A stretch of 64,000 bases of DNA from Bacteroidota bacterium (GCA_017303895.1 JAFLBF010000017.1:1-64000); one strand, 5' to 3'; shown: positions 7,848 to 17,647, numbered from the stretch's first letter. Notes: generated from the sequence alone by a model not told the origin. Program-made: numbers and translations.

Positions 7848-8927
7848 TTATAAATTGATGCGGGCACCGAATGAATGCGTTCCATTGAACGGATTCGTAG
7901 CGCGGTAAGAATAATCTACTGCAAAAGTAGATTTGTTTTTACCGAAAGGTAGTTCAACTGTTAAACCGGCACTTGGACCTGTGAATACAGTTGTTCTGTC
8001 TTCTTTGCTGAAAATACCTTTTTCGTAAGTATAACCCGCACGAACCATTACCATATTCTTCCAACCATACTCTAAACCTAATTTATACTCATCTTTAGAG
8101 AATGAATTAGATACGAATGCTCCGGAAGCAGTGATACGGTGTGTTTTCATAGATGCGCTATCTTTAGAAAGATAGAAATCGTATCCGGCACCGATGCTCA
8201 ATAATGAAGGTAATTCAAACTGAGCAGAACGTTGTTCAACAGTCATTACGTTAGAACCATTTGTTGCAGCAGGAACCGGTGTTTTGAAAGACAAACCGTC
8301 ACCTGAGAATTTCATACGAGGTCCAACATTTTTCAATGCGATACCGAATTTCAACTGATCGTTTTTACCGGCAACGTATTGAATACCCGCATCTAATGCG
8401 ATACCACGAGCACTTACGTTTGCTGTTTTTTCAGTGATCACTTTCAACGTAATACCACCGTAAATATTATCAGAAAACCCTTTTGCGTATGACAAACCGA
8501 TGTTCATGAACTGAGGAGAATACGTTCCTAATCCGCCTTCCGGATTATCAACTGTAGTGATCTCGATATCACCAAAATCCATTGACATGATCGTTAAACC
8601 CAATGCACCTGTTTCACCCACACGTTGAGTTAAACCAAATGCATTAATATTGATGTCGGTTCCTTTTAACCATTGCGTACGAGCGAATAATAACTCTGTT
8701 TTACGAGTGAAAGCAGTTCCTGCCACATTCAAAAACATAGCTTCCAATCCTCTTGCACCGGCCATGTTAGCACCAGCCCAACCTGAACTACGCGCCCAAG
8801 GATTGATCAATAACTCGGTTGCACCAGCTTGACCTGCACGGTCAGGATTTCCAGCCTTAACAGTGTCTGAGGCAAGGATAATCCCTGCTAAAGCAAGTGG
8901 AGCGATTAATTTACAATACTTTTTCAT
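7848..8927 (-). CDS. PorV/PorQ-family outer-membrane protein
   Basis: A 359-residue outer-membrane beta-barrel. The N-terminus is a signal peptide (residues 1-25, ending about VKAG). The block GQAGATELLINPWARSSGWAGAN followed by GLEAMFLNVAG is the PorV/PorQ signature, and alternating amphipathic strands follow to a C-terminal GARINL. In T9SS, PorV binds cargo C-terminal domains after they pass the SprA translocon and hands them to PorU. This copy is the last gene of an operon with a TonB-dependent receptor and a large secreted protein, so it is better seen as a dedicated paralogue than as the housekeeping PorV. Its C-terminal 219 codons form half of the 828-bp repeat. Confidence 0.82.
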   Translation of the reverse strand: MKKYCKLIAPLALAGIILASDTVKAGNPDRAGQAGATELLINPWARSSGWAGANMAGARGLEAMFLNVAGTAFTRKTELLFARTQWLKGTDININAFGLTQRVGETGALGLTIMSMDFGDIEITTVDNPEGGLGTYSPQFMNIGLSYAKGFSDNIYGGITLKVITEKTANVSARGIALDAGIQYVAGKNDQLKFGIALKNVGPRMKFSGDGLSFKTPVPAATNGSNVMTVEQRSAQFELPSLLSIGAGYDFYLSKDSASMKTHRITASGAFVSNSFSKDEYKLGLEYGWKNMVMVRAGYTYEKGIFSKEDRTTVFTGPSAGLTVELPFGKNKSTFAVDYSYRATNPFNGTHSFGARINL

Positions 8928-8981
8928 ATTATATCTTGTTTTATGTAAACTCTAATTTCTTTTGATCTATTGTTAATACTA

Positions 8982-11900
8982 TTAATACGACTCCAAATCG
9001 ATTGGACGCATTACACCAAACCATTTCAACACTTTCTCTCCTACATTTGGAACATCCACATGGATAATGTAAAGTCCACTTGCGATAGGAATACGTGCTT
9101 GGTTTTTCAAATCCCAATCCAATGATGTTTTTGTATCATCTTTCTTGAATTTACGGATCAATGTACCATTCAATGTATAGATAGTAACTGTACATTGCTC
9201 CGGAAGATTTGTGATCTTAACAATATTATCTAAAGTAGATTTCTCATAACCAGAGTAAGCATAGTATGGATTTGGAACGATATTGATCAGATCCAATGAA
9301 TTTACTGCAGCATCGTTATCGTCCACAACAGTTTGAATATCTGCCGTAGAGAAAGTATAATATGGATCTGCATTAAAGTCTTTGTTCACACCAGTAATCG
9401 TTTGATCAGTTGTCATCACCATTGGGTTAGCAATAGAAGAAGTGTAATTAGCATTTACAGCAGTAAATGAAGCTCCTTCTAACACATTCACAGCATTGTG
9501 AGTGATCGGTCCGTTCTCAACAAAGTATTGCCTTCCCGGAACCAATTGTCCATCAGCCACGTAAGTTCCAGTTCCAAACTTTTTGTAAGCTTTGCTTACA
9601 CGTAAACGAACTTTTACATCTGTTTCCAATGTTGGATGTCCTGCAACACCTAATGGAATGTTTACCCACATTGCATCTGCAAAGAATTCACGTTTGTAAC
9701 CTTCACTTGAAGTTCCTGTAGTTGCAGCAGCAGCTTTCAATAAATTGTAAGAAGCTACACCTTGGTCATAAGCAGGGATATCTCTTAAACCGCTTGGTAA
9801 CTGAGCATCAGTTGGTTGATAGATATCATTGTTATTGTGTCCAAGAACATAGATATAATGTTTACCACCAAATACAGGAGAACCACCGCTTGTAACAGTT
9901 GATGTTGGATTCCATTTCATATCTGCACCATTCTCATTGATCAACCATGAATCTTCACCAAAAGCCATGTTCAAACGCTCACCAGTTTCAAGGTTAAGTG
10001 CATAACCAGGGAACCAGCCCATACCTGTAGGTTGAGTACCACCAAAGTCACCTTCGGCAGAATTATAACCTGCATCACCTGATTTACGACCTTCTTTATC
10101 AACAGAAGCAGAAGCGCGCATGTGTAATTTAGGAGCTCCACCGATCGCTAAAGCAGTTTCATCTTGCTCTTCTAATACCGGACAACGAGTCCATTTTGAT
10201 TTATCAGATGTGAAAACGATGTCAACACTTGCTAATTTACCTAAACTGCTTAATGTGATAAACTTATTCCAAGCCGGACCACCTTTGTAATCAGTTATCG
10301 TAGCAGGAGTTGAAGCACATAAGCGGTAAGGTGCCCAAGTTCCATTTAAAACTTTTTCATAAGCTGAATTATCATCTTGTCCACCATAGTCAGCATAATC
10401 AGGAGGAGCAGTGGTAGTACCTGAACGGATCCAGTTTGTAAATGTTTCTTGATCTGTATCAGCTACCGCACTTAACCAACGTTTACTTGGATCTGCAAAC
10501 TCCATAGAGGCAGTCAAGAATCCGTTATTAGTAGCATTCGCATTACCCGGATCATAAGAGATAACAACATTTACAGACATACCCCATTTCGTAATGATCT
10601 GCTCATTCGGAATAGCAATTGTACGCTCTGACCATACTGTATCATCCGGTGAACCACCAGGTAATTTTACCATATACCATTTTGAACCGCTTGTTGGAGC
10701 GTTTGCATTATAATTAGCTACTGAGCTACTGTCATACAAACGGATCGCAAATTCAGCATTCGGAACATTTAATGGATCGATCACTTTAATATTTACAGGA
10801 CCTTTTGCATTTTCATACTCAGGGTTTAATACTTTACTTGTTCCTGAACCTGTGAAGAATTTAGCAACTGTACCAGAAGTGAAATCCAATTCTAAAGCAC
10901 CATTTCCTTGACCTTCTAATCGAGTCAACTTAGGACCTGAACCATAATTCACATTTTGAACTGTTCCACCTGCTTCAGGAGAAGGCGTGTGAGGAATACC
11001 TGTATGAACAAAGTATCCATCAGCCTGCTTACGACCAGCAATAAACGGTAAGTAATCTTGCAATGCAGCCGGGTTGAAAGGCAAAGTACTAGGCTGAACA
11101 CTGAAACCGTATGCAATGATCGCATAATAGTATGATTTATGATTCACAAGCTTTGGGTCGCCTACAGCAAATTTATCTTCTGTAATGGAGATCGAGTGAA
11201 CAATTCCAGCATCAGCACCATTTACCATTTCTTGAGGAACCAATGCTCCTAAATTATCATCCATTGTGTAGTTCACAATTTGCTTGTATCCATCCTTCTT
11301 ATCGCATTGGAATACCAAACGAGCTCTATCAGGATCATACAATTCAGTAGCACTCACCGTTGCATCTTTCAACTGATAGATCATATAACCTTGGAAACGG
11401 TATAATGAATCGGCACCACTTGAAGGGTTATCATCTTCTGAGTAATTTTCGTTTGCATTGTTTGATTGAGCGATGTTTGTTGGGTTAGTCCAATACAATA
11501 TCAACTCGTTGTTCAGCTCTTGAATCGTCAAATTCGGAGCTGTTGGACCATCTAATGTTTTGAAACATCTGTCAAATAATTTTTGAGCTTTTGCATCAGC
11601 ACCTTTTAATAATGCTAAGGAAGCTAAGTTACCACCTTGAGTTGCTCTAGCCCAAACAACACCTGTTGTAATAGTATTAACAGCACCCGGTTGCAATGTA
11701 AATGGCCCGGCTGATTGCAAGAAACGTCTATCTGCAGGAGTATTACCTACACTTGCTTCATCCCAAGGAGCTTGAGAAATAAAGTTTGTTCCATAACCTG
11801 TAGGATCGGAAGCACCAGGGAACATATAGCTACAAGCTATACCACCACTTTGGTGACCATCACCACCATAGGTCATTGGAGTATCATCTAACCAAGTACC

Positions 11901-13133
11901 ACTTAAATATTGATAGAAGTTGTTATCACCATTTGGATTACCGGTTGTTGTATTATCATTATTATAGTACATGAATTTCTTCATACCTATACGCTCATCA
12001 TCTACTATTCCATTCCCGTAGTTAAGGAAACTGGCAGGAACAGAAGCTGCGGGGTCATCCGCTAGATTCGCATCCGCAAAAGGACCTTCAAAGAAATCCA
12101 CTCCAATAGCTGGAGGATTTACACCGTACAACAACTGTCCGGTACCACCATTATCATCTACTAAGTCACCATTGTAGCAGAAACCTAAACCAAGAGATAC
12201 GTCACAACCAACATAGTCATCATAAGCACCACCTAAGTCAGCATCTACCCATACACCAAAGAATGTACTATCTAAACGGAAAGAAGATTTGTTTACAATT
12301 CTGTAACGATAGAAAGTCTGGTTATTGATCTCATCATTAGTTTCAAATCCAAACGCTTGTGCTTGGATCTCGATACCAATAGCTTGTCCACCTGTTTCTG
12401 AATGAACATTTCCTTTATCATTGAATACCCAAAATAAGTTTTGATCACCAAATAATTTGGCTGCACAACCTCTAGTACCGGTGATATCAAAATCAGGAAC
12501 CTCACCTAAGAATGGCTCATATACACCATTGCTGTTCATGTCATAGAAAGGCGCTAATGGTTGTCCATCTGTACCAACTGTTGGCCAGTTATTGATAACA
12601 TCCATTGCATCAGAAGGAGTGGGATTCGAATTTTGGGAACCATTTACAAACCAGTTGTAATATGTTTCAACATCTTTACGGTTGATCTTAAAGTGCTTAT
12701 CCCAAATTGAACAAATTGAAGCGTCAGTAACGCCACTTGCATCTAAAGGTCCCGGCCAAAAGTCGTTACCAGTTTGACGGTAAGTCATACCGGCAGCTTT
12801 TAACTGTCCACCCGCATCGTAACCACCGATCCATAAGGATCCGGCAAACAATGATGAAGGTCCTGGAGAACCTTTTGCTGGTTTTGGAACAAGATATTTA
12901 CCATTCAAAAGATCCCACCACATATCACCACCGGTCATAATAACGGTTCTAACGTTATTTATATCCAAATCTGTTTTGGCAGTAGCAGGTGTACAAGCCG
13001 CTGCAACAGATCTCGTTGGATCTGCGTTGCTTACAGGAGCTAAACCTGCTCCCACATTTCTTTCTGCTTGTGCATGGAATGCCAAAGTCAAAAAGGCCGC
13101 AGCTGTAAGTAGTTTATTTCGATTCTTTTTCAT
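8982..13133 (-). CDS. Large exported protein, probable T9SS cargo (1383 residues)
   Basis: I start at the Met of MKKNRNKLL, which begins a normal signal peptide ending AFHAQA; the frame is open seven codons further upstream. The mature part begins with a block containing MTGGDMWWDLLNG, SLWIGGYDAGGQL and TYRQTGNDFWPGPLD, which I recognise as recurring in large secreted proteins of Bacteroidota. The middle has several aromatic- and Gly/Asn-rich beta-sandwich-like modules. The C-terminus (VPNPYYAYS, VTIYTLNGTLIRKF, IASGLYIIHVDV) looks like a type A T9SS sorting or FlgD-like Ig domain with a short extra tail GVMRPIDLESY. It lies 54 bases before the PorV-like gene and 45 bases after the receptor gene, so the three are co-transcribed. 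Function is unknown; surface display is inferred. Confidence 0.78.
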   Translation of the reverse strand: MKKNRNKLLTAAAFLTLAFHAQAERNVGAGLAPVSNADPTRSVAAACTPATAKTDLDINNVRTVIMTGGDMWWDLLNGKYLVPKPAKGSPGPSSLFAGSLWIGGYDAGGQLKAAGMTYRQTGNDFWPGPLDASGVTDASICSIWDKHFKINRKDVETYYNWFVNGSQNSNPTPSDAMDVINNWPTVGTDGQPLAPFYDMNSNGVYEPFLGEVPDFDITGTRGCAAKLFGDQNLFWVFNDKGNVHSETGGQAIGIEIQAQAFGFETNDEINNQTFYRYRIVNKSSFRLDSTFFGVWVDADLGGAYDDYVGCDVSLGLGFCYNGDLVDDNGGTGQLLYGVNPPAIGVDFFEGPFADANLADDPAASVPASFLNYGNGIVDDERIGMKKFMYYNNDNTTTGNPNGDNNFYQYLSGTWLDDTPMTYGGDGHQSGGIACSYMFPGASDPTGYGTNFISQAPWDEASVGNTPADRRFLQSAGPFTLQPGAVNTITTGVVWARATQGGNLASLALLKGADAKAQKLFDRCFKTLDGPTAPNLTIQELNNELILYWTNPTNIAQSNNANENYSEDDNPSSGADSLYRFQGYMIYQLKDATVSATELYDPDRARLVFQCDKKDGYKQIVNYTMDDNLGALVPQEMVNGADAGIVHSISITEDKFAVGDPKLVNHKSYYYAIIAYGFSVQPSTLPFNPAALQDYLPFIAGRKQADGYFVHTGIPHTPSPEAGGTVQNVNYGSGPKLTRLEGQGNGALELDFTSGTVAKFFTGSGTSKVLNPEYENAKGPVNIKVIDPLNVPNAEFAIRLYDSSSVANYNANAPTSGSKWYMVKLPGGSPDDTVWSERTIAIPNEQIITKWGMSVNVVISYDPGNANATNNGFLTASMEFADPSKRWLSAVADTDQETFTNWIRSGTTTAPPDYADYGGQDDNSAYEKVLNGTWAPYRLCASTPATITDYKGGPAWNKFITLSSLGKLASVDIVFTSDKSKWTRCPVLEEQDETALAIGGAPKLHMRASASVDKEGRKSGDAGYNSAEGDFGGTQPTGMGWFPGYALNLETGERLNMAFGEDSWLINENGADMKWNPTSTVTSGGSPVFGGKHYIYVLGHNNNDIYQPTDAQLPSGLRDIPAYDQGVASYNLLKAAAATTGTSSEGYKREFFADAMWVNIPLGVAGHPTLETDVKVRLRVSKAYKKFGTGTYVADGQLVPGRQYFVENGPITHNAVNVLEGASFTAVNANYTSSIANPMVMTTDQTITGVNKDFNADPYYTFSTADIQTVVDDNDAAVNSLDLINIVPNPYYAYSGYEKSTLDNIVKITNLPEQCTVTIYTLNGTLIRKFKKDDTKTSLDWDLKNQARIPIASGLYIIHVDVPNVGEKVLKWFGVMRPIDLESY

Positions 13134-13178
13134 ATCAATATGTATTTGTAGCATTTCTATTCTTTATATAACGATCAA

Positions 13179-16100
13179 TTAAAAGTCTAACAATAATCCT
13201 AAACGAATAACGCGAGGACGTTGGTAGTTATTCGGATTGTTGATCTTAACCCCGTAAAGATCCTGGAAGGAAGTTTGACTTGTTTGACCAGCAATTGTTG
13301 ATTGAGCCTGAGCAGAAGCTAAATAACCATCATCATCAGGTGTACCTGTTGCTCTGTAAACTCTGATCACATTCTTAGTGTTCAATACGTTCAACACTTG
13401 CAAGTAGATGTTTAAGTTCGCATGTTTTTTATCTTCTCCTTCTTTCTTACCTCCCCATGTTAATTCCATGTTTTTGTCGATACGTAAGTCCATTCTGAAG
13501 TTCCAAGGTAAGTTAGAACCGTTGATAGAACCTTCCAATTTGGGATTATTCGAAATACCAAACTGACCTTCAGGAATAAAGTTAGACTGTTTGCTGTAAG
13601 GAGTACCGGAACCTGCACGGAATACTACGTTCGCTCCAACATCTTCCAAGATATTGATGATCTTATCACCTTTCTTAAAGCGAGGACCGTTATAATCTTT
13701 TCCTGCACCAAAACGGTAGTCAACATTTAATACGATCGTATGACGTTGATCGAAATCCAATGGATGTGTAGTTCTTAGATTAGGCTGACCAGTGGAAGCT
13801 AAATTAATTCCATCAGAAGCGCTTGAACCTGTACCATCAGCAAACTGTAATGTATAGTTAGCAGACAATTGAACTCCACTAGCCATTCTTCTTAAGTCGT
13901 AAGCAATAGAGAATCCTTTAACTGTACCAAAATCAATATTAGCATAAGAGGTATATGTCATCGGGTACGCCTGGAAAACAGAAGTAGTTTGAATCATATT
14001 TCTCAATTCACGATAGAAAGCAGAGAGCGTAATAGAAGAGTTCTTTTTCTCATTCAATACCTGAGCAAAACCTAACTCATAGTCAATTGTTTTTTCAGGT
14101 TTCAAATCAGGATTATTTACCACACCTCCTAAACTATTAACAACAGAATAGTATTGCATTATATCTAAACGATTAGCAGCTGGAGGACGTTGTGTCAATA
14201 CATCATAGTGAGCAAAGAAATTCGCTACGTCAGAGATCGGGAATGCAAATGCAATACGTGGCATCAAATTGATTTGAGGATCATAATCCTTAAATACTTT
14301 TGAAGAAAGTTCTTTTTTACCATATAACTCTTTTGATTCAGAAGTCAAATAAGGCGTAACAGAACTACCAGAGGAAACAGTTAAATCAGATACCTCGACA
14401 CCCTGCGCATTATACCATGTGTCGCCATTTCTATACCCAACCACAGTTGGACTTGTTGAATTGTAATCATTTACATAAACAACATAATCATTTCCAATAT
14501 TCGAAGGTTGCCCGCCCACTTCACCTGCAGTTTTAGCTTCATACAATAAGTATTTATCTTTCAATACTTTTTGGTTAGCATCAAAACGGTCGATACGTAA
14601 ACCTACGTTAAAGCGGATATCTTTGAAATCGAATTTATCCTGAATATAACCTGCGATATAGATTGGCTGGTAAGCACCTAATTCTCTAGTTAAATTCCCT
14701 TTGTCATCCTTTTTATTAAAAAAATCTTCAAGTGAAGGATTTGATTTAAGCTTTTTTCCTTTATAATCATATCCATAGTAATTAACATAAGAGGTTCCAC
14801 CCAAATTTAAAAGGTCATCAGCACTAAACATATCGATATTGAAAGTTGAAGGATCATATGCATCAATGTCGATCCAATCCAAGCCATTTACATCATACCC
14901 TAATGCTTCACGGATACTTTCTCCGAATTGAGTGATGTTTCCATCATTGTATCTGTTAAAATTGTAAGCATCAAAAGTTCCAAAAATCGTATTGATTTGT
15001 CCAGCATAAATTGGAATAGTATCAAGACCTTGTATGTGAAAATTCGCCAAATCGCGCATCCTAGACCATAAACTAATTGCAGAAACAAAATAAGATCTTG
15101 AGGTCCGTTGTTCGTATTCAAAACCTAACTGAACTGCATGTTTTTTAATATCTGCAGAGAAGTTAGCAAATACACGGAACTGAGTACTCTGATCATATCC
15201 ATATCCACCATACTGACGACCGGTATTGTACCACATAGAGTAAATGTTACGTGGACGGTCACCATTCATCAAACCAAAACCTTGTTGAACATCGATCAAG
15301 CTCTCAACTTGATTTTGTTCATAAGCATAAAATTGACTCGTATACGCTGCACCAATTGGATTTTGATTGCCAGGAGTGAATGATAAACTTGTATTACTAA
15401 ATCCATCCTGAAACATTGCCACCAAAGTATCTACAACCCCATCTCCATCAATATCATAATCTCCATACGAAACAGTTGGATCACCGTAAGACACTTCCTT
15501 TGTTTGCTCAAACTTTCCTATGTAACCATAATCAAAGATCTTGTCTTTATGGGTATCATCTTGTGTTTTCGAACTAGTGCTTGCATAACTAGCTTGCAAA
15601 GTGAAATACGCATTTTTAATGATCGAAGATGATTTTTCTTCTTCAGCTGAATTATTGTTGTTAAATTTCTGAGTTAATTTTCCATATACCCTCCATGTGT
15701 TAGAGATTATTTGAGGGTTATTACTTGGGTTGAAAAGTGCGTATTCATAAATGAAATCATGACGATTACCGTAATCAACAGATCCACCTAATGTGATACC
15801 CATATTAGTAGTAGGTTGATATTGGATCTTTCCGTTTAAACGCAAAGCTTGTTGACCTACATTATTTCTTGCTTTGATCTTTTCCAAATCATCAGCAGTA
15901 ACATATTCTGAATTTAATTGGTACGCTCCAGTTGCAACAGATGATGGCCGTAATGGCGAGTATTCTAATTCTTGTAGCTTATCCTTTTTTATTTGATAAA
16001 AACCAACCACAGAAGGGTTTGGATCTTTTTCACTAACAGCCTCACCGGAAATACTAAAACCTAAAACTGATTTTTTTACTCCACTAGCAGAATCCGATTT

Positions 16101-16907
16101 CATAAGGATTGGACCGTTTAATGAGAAACCAATAAAATTGTATCCATAAGCATCTAAACCTCTTGAACTACCATCTTTTTCTCCTAATCCGGAAGTGATC
16201 ATTTCAATACCACCAGAATATTTACTTGCAGGGCCCTTTGTAGTAATAGCAATGATACCACCTGTAGCATCACCATACTCTGCCGGAGTACCACCAACAA
16301 TAGTTGTGATTTGATCCACTGAATTTTGAGGAACTGAAGAGCTACCTATTACTTTTTGACCATCCACATAATATGCAGTACCGTCAGAACGTGCACCACG
16401 TACATTCAAAGAACCACCTTCATCTTGTTGGTAAACACCAGCTGTTGTTGATGCTACGGAGTTAATATTCTTTGTTGCCATGTTCTTATACTCCTCAGCA
16501 GTAACTGTACCACCTGATTTCGTATCCGGATCGATCAATGGCTTGCTCCACTCAACGATCTCAACAACATCTAACTGTTGTCCAGCCGCCATTTCCATAT
16601 TTAAGTGAACCGTTTTACCAACGGTTAAAACCACGTTATCAATTTGTACCGCTTGATAACCAACGTATGTCGCTTTTACATTATATCGTCCCGGATTAAG
16701 AGGTTTGATCAACACCTCACCATCGATGTTTGTTGTACCAACACCCGCTTGGATACCACCCATTTCAACAACGACATTCGCAAACGGAATCGTTTCTTTG
16801 TTGGCCTTATCTGTCAGCCTAACTTTAATTGCTGCCTCGTTTTGTGCAAACATCAGCCCTGCTGACGCAACAACAATAGACAATGTAGAGAGTAATTTTC
16901 GTAGCAT
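13179..16907 (-). CDS. TonB-dependent receptor with CarboxypepD_reg domain
   Basis: A 1242-residue outer-membrane receptor. It has a signal peptide (residues 1-22, ending FAQ), then a carboxypeptidase regulatory-like domain (about 25-110: KETIPFANVVVEMGG, GRYNVKATYVGYQAV). The plug domain follows (GGSLNVRGARSDGTAYYVDG, TPAEYGDATGGIIAITTKG), then a long barrel ending in PRVIRLGLLLDF, with a terminal aromatic as expected for BAM substrates. It is first in the operon with the large secreted protein and PorV-like barrel; no SusD gene is present. It may work as an anchor or gate for the secreted partner rather than as a nutrient importer, which is inference. Long upstream region (16908-17277) probably holds its promoter. 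Confidence 0.9.
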   Translation of the reverse strand: MLRKLLSTLSIVVASAGLMFAQNEAAIKVRLTDKANKETIPFANVVVEMGGIQAGVGTTNIDGEVLIKPLNPGRYNVKATYVGYQAVQIDNVVLTVGKTVHLNMEMAAGQQLDVVEIVEWSKPLIDPDTKSGGTVTAEEYKNMATKNINSVASTTAGVYQQDEGGSLNVRGARSDGTAYYVDGQKVIGSSSVPQNSVDQITTIVGGTPAEYGDATGGIIAITTKGPASKYSGGIEMITSGLGEKDGSSRGLDAYGYNFIGFSLNGPILMKSDSASGVKKSVLGFSISGEAVSEKDPNPSVVGFYQIKKDKLQELEYSPLRPSSVATGAYQLNSEYVTADDLEKIKARNNVGQQALRLNGKIQYQPTTNMGITLGGSVDYGNRHDFIYEYALFNPSNNPQIISNTWRVYGKLTQKFNNNNSAEEEKSSSIIKNAYFTLQASYASTSSKTQDDTHKDKIFDYGYIGKFEQTKEVSYGDPTVSYGDYDIDGDGVVDTLVAMFQDGFSNTSLSFTPGNQNPIGAAYTSQFYAYEQNQVESLIDVQQGFGLMNGDRPRNIYSMWYNTGRQYGGYGYDQSTQFRVFANFSADIKKHAVQLGFEYEQRTSRSYFVSAISLWSRMRDLANFHIQGLDTIPIYAGQINTIFGTFDAYNFNRYNDGNITQFGESIREALGYDVNGLDWIDIDAYDPSTFNIDMFSADDLLNLGGTSYVNYYGYDYKGKKLKSNPSLEDFFNKKDDKGNLTRELGAYQPIYIAGYIQDKFDFKDIRFNVGLRIDRFDANQKVLKDKYLLYEAKTAGEVGGQPSNIGNDYVVYVNDYNSTSPTVVGYRNGDTWYNAQGVEVSDLTVSSGSSVTPYLTSESKELYGKKELSSKVFKDYDPQINLMPRIAFAFPISDVANFFAHYDVLTQRPPAANRLDIMQYYSVVNSLGGVVNNPDLKPEKTIDYELGFAQVLNEKKNSSITLSAFYRELRNMIQTTSVFQAYPMTYTSYANIDFGTVKGFSIAYDLRRMASGVQLSANYTLQFADGTGSSASDGINLASTGQPNLRTTHPLDFDQRHTIVLNVDYRFGAGKDYNGPRFKKGDKIINILEDVGANVVFRAGSGTPYSKQSNFIPEGQFGISNNPKLEGSINGSNLPWNFRMDLRIDKNMELTWGGKKEGEDKKHANLNIYLQVLNVLNTKNVIRVYRATGTPDDDGYLASAQAQSTIAGQTSQTSFQDLYGVKINNPNNYQRPRVIRLGLLLDF

Positions 16908-17277
16908 ATTAATTAATTATTATATTATAAAATAAATTCGTGCAAATTGAAGTGCGTAAATATAGGAATATTTAACATTCTTTTACAAATTTTTTTAACT
17001 ACCGGATTCCATTTTTTTTAAGCTATTTGTAATTCATTAAAAAATAACAAATTACATTGCTATAAAGGCAATACAGCGTGAAAAAATTCACTTCAAAAAA
17101 ATACATTAAATTTATTGGCAACCATTGCAGGACTGCTGCAATTTATAAGAAGGGATGTTGTTCAAATAACAATAACACTGCAATTATACAACTTTTTTTG
17201 AAAAAAGTTACATTTTTTTAAAAAAAGTTTGATATTTTTAAAAAATGCTAATAAAATCAACTATTACAAGCGCTTTT
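16908..17277. other. AT-rich intergenic region upstream of the receptor operon
   Basis: 370 bases without a gene. It holds a perfect 7-bp inverted repeat ATTGCAG-GACTG-CTGCAAT (17124-17142) that could be an operator, and an A/T hairpin AACTTTTTT-TG-AAAAAAGTT (17190-17209) that may terminate the small basic-protein gene. A near-consensus minus-strand box TCAATTTG lies about 35 bases from the receptor start. I see no tRNA or other RNA gene. Confidence 0.5.
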
Positions 17278-17553
17278 TTATCTTTTGTTTTTTCTAAGCT
17301 TATCACTTTTCTTCTTCTCCGCCTTCATCCGTTTGCGTGTTTCTTTTGTTTGAATACGCTTGTGATGCTGCTTCACAGCTTTCTTTTGCTCCATTTCGAT
17401 CTTCCGTTGCTCTTTCCATTTTTGTTTCGCTTTCTTCTTTTTAGCTCGAGTGGTAGCAGGAGATTCGTTCTTAGGTGCCGCTTCTTGCGAAAAAACGGTC
17501 TCCGGTATGGAGAACAACAAAATAAAAAAGAATATGTATTTAATTAAGCGCAT
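17278..17553 (-). CDS. Small exported lysine-rich protein
   Basis: A 91-residue protein with a clear signal peptide (RLIKYIFFFILLFSIPETVFSQ) and a mature part of about 70 residues that is mostly Lys, Arg, Glu and Gln, without aromatic core residues, likely an extended helix. I prefer the ATG at 17551-17553, since the codon three places upstream is TTG. Similar short basic exported proteins occur in Bacteroidota, but no function is known to me. The high charge suggests binding to polyanions such as LPS or nucleic acids, which is speculation. Confidence 0.65.
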   Translation of the reverse strand: MRLIKYIFFFILLFSIPETVFSQEAAPKNESPATTRAKKKKAKQKWKEQRKIEMEQKKAVKQHHKRIQTKETRKRMKAEKKKSDKLRKNKR

Positions 17554-17621
17554 GAAAGTCAATTACAGTTTGACAAATTTAATGATTTAACCGGGTAATT
17601 TAACATCCTTAGAAATATTTG

Positions 17622-17629
17622 TAACTTTG
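17622..17629 (+). promoter_or_regulatory. Candidate -7 promoter box (TAACTTTG)
   Basis: Matches TAnnTTTG and lies 16 bases before the start of the lipoprotein gene at 17646. A perfect 16-bp palindrome follows it at 17632-17647. No good -33 box is visible. Confidence 0.5.
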
Positions 17630-17631
17630 TT

Positions 17632-17647
17632 ATGTTATTAATAACAT
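17632..17647. promoter_or_regulatory. 16-bp perfect palindrome over the start codon, possible operator
   Basis: ATGTTATTAATAACAT reads the same on both strands. It covers the expected transcription start and the first bases of the lipoprotein start codon, a typical place for a repressor site. AT-rich palindromes also arise by chance in such DNA, so support is weak. Confidence 0.3.

Larger units (their letters stand above)
6846..8512. repeat. Perfect 828-bp tandem duplication
   Basis: Bases 6846-7673 and 7674-8501 appear identical along their whole length. Each unit holds the first 26 codons of greA, its leader with a hairpin, and the C-terminal 219 codons of the PorV-like gene. The word GTTCATGAACT occurs at 6846, 7674 and 8502; its first ten bases are a perfect palindrome. 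That is the picture left by recombination between two 11-bp microhomologies, one in greA and one in the PorV-like gene. The outer copies leave both genes intact, while the inner junction makes two broken genes. An assembly artefact gives the same picture and cannot be excluded from sequence alone. Confidence 0.93.

Noticed and set aside
6846-8512. Insertion sequence or transposon as the cause of the duplication
   Set aside because: No transposase, no inverted terminal repeats and no target-site duplication; the junction is an 11-bp microhomology.
13179-16907. SusCD-type polysaccharide utilisation locus
   Set aside because: No SusD-like lipoprotein, glycosidase or sensor gene accompanies the receptor.
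17190-17209. A/T hairpin as a regulatory RNA
   Set aside because: Only A and T runs with a short stem; more likely a weak terminator or chance.
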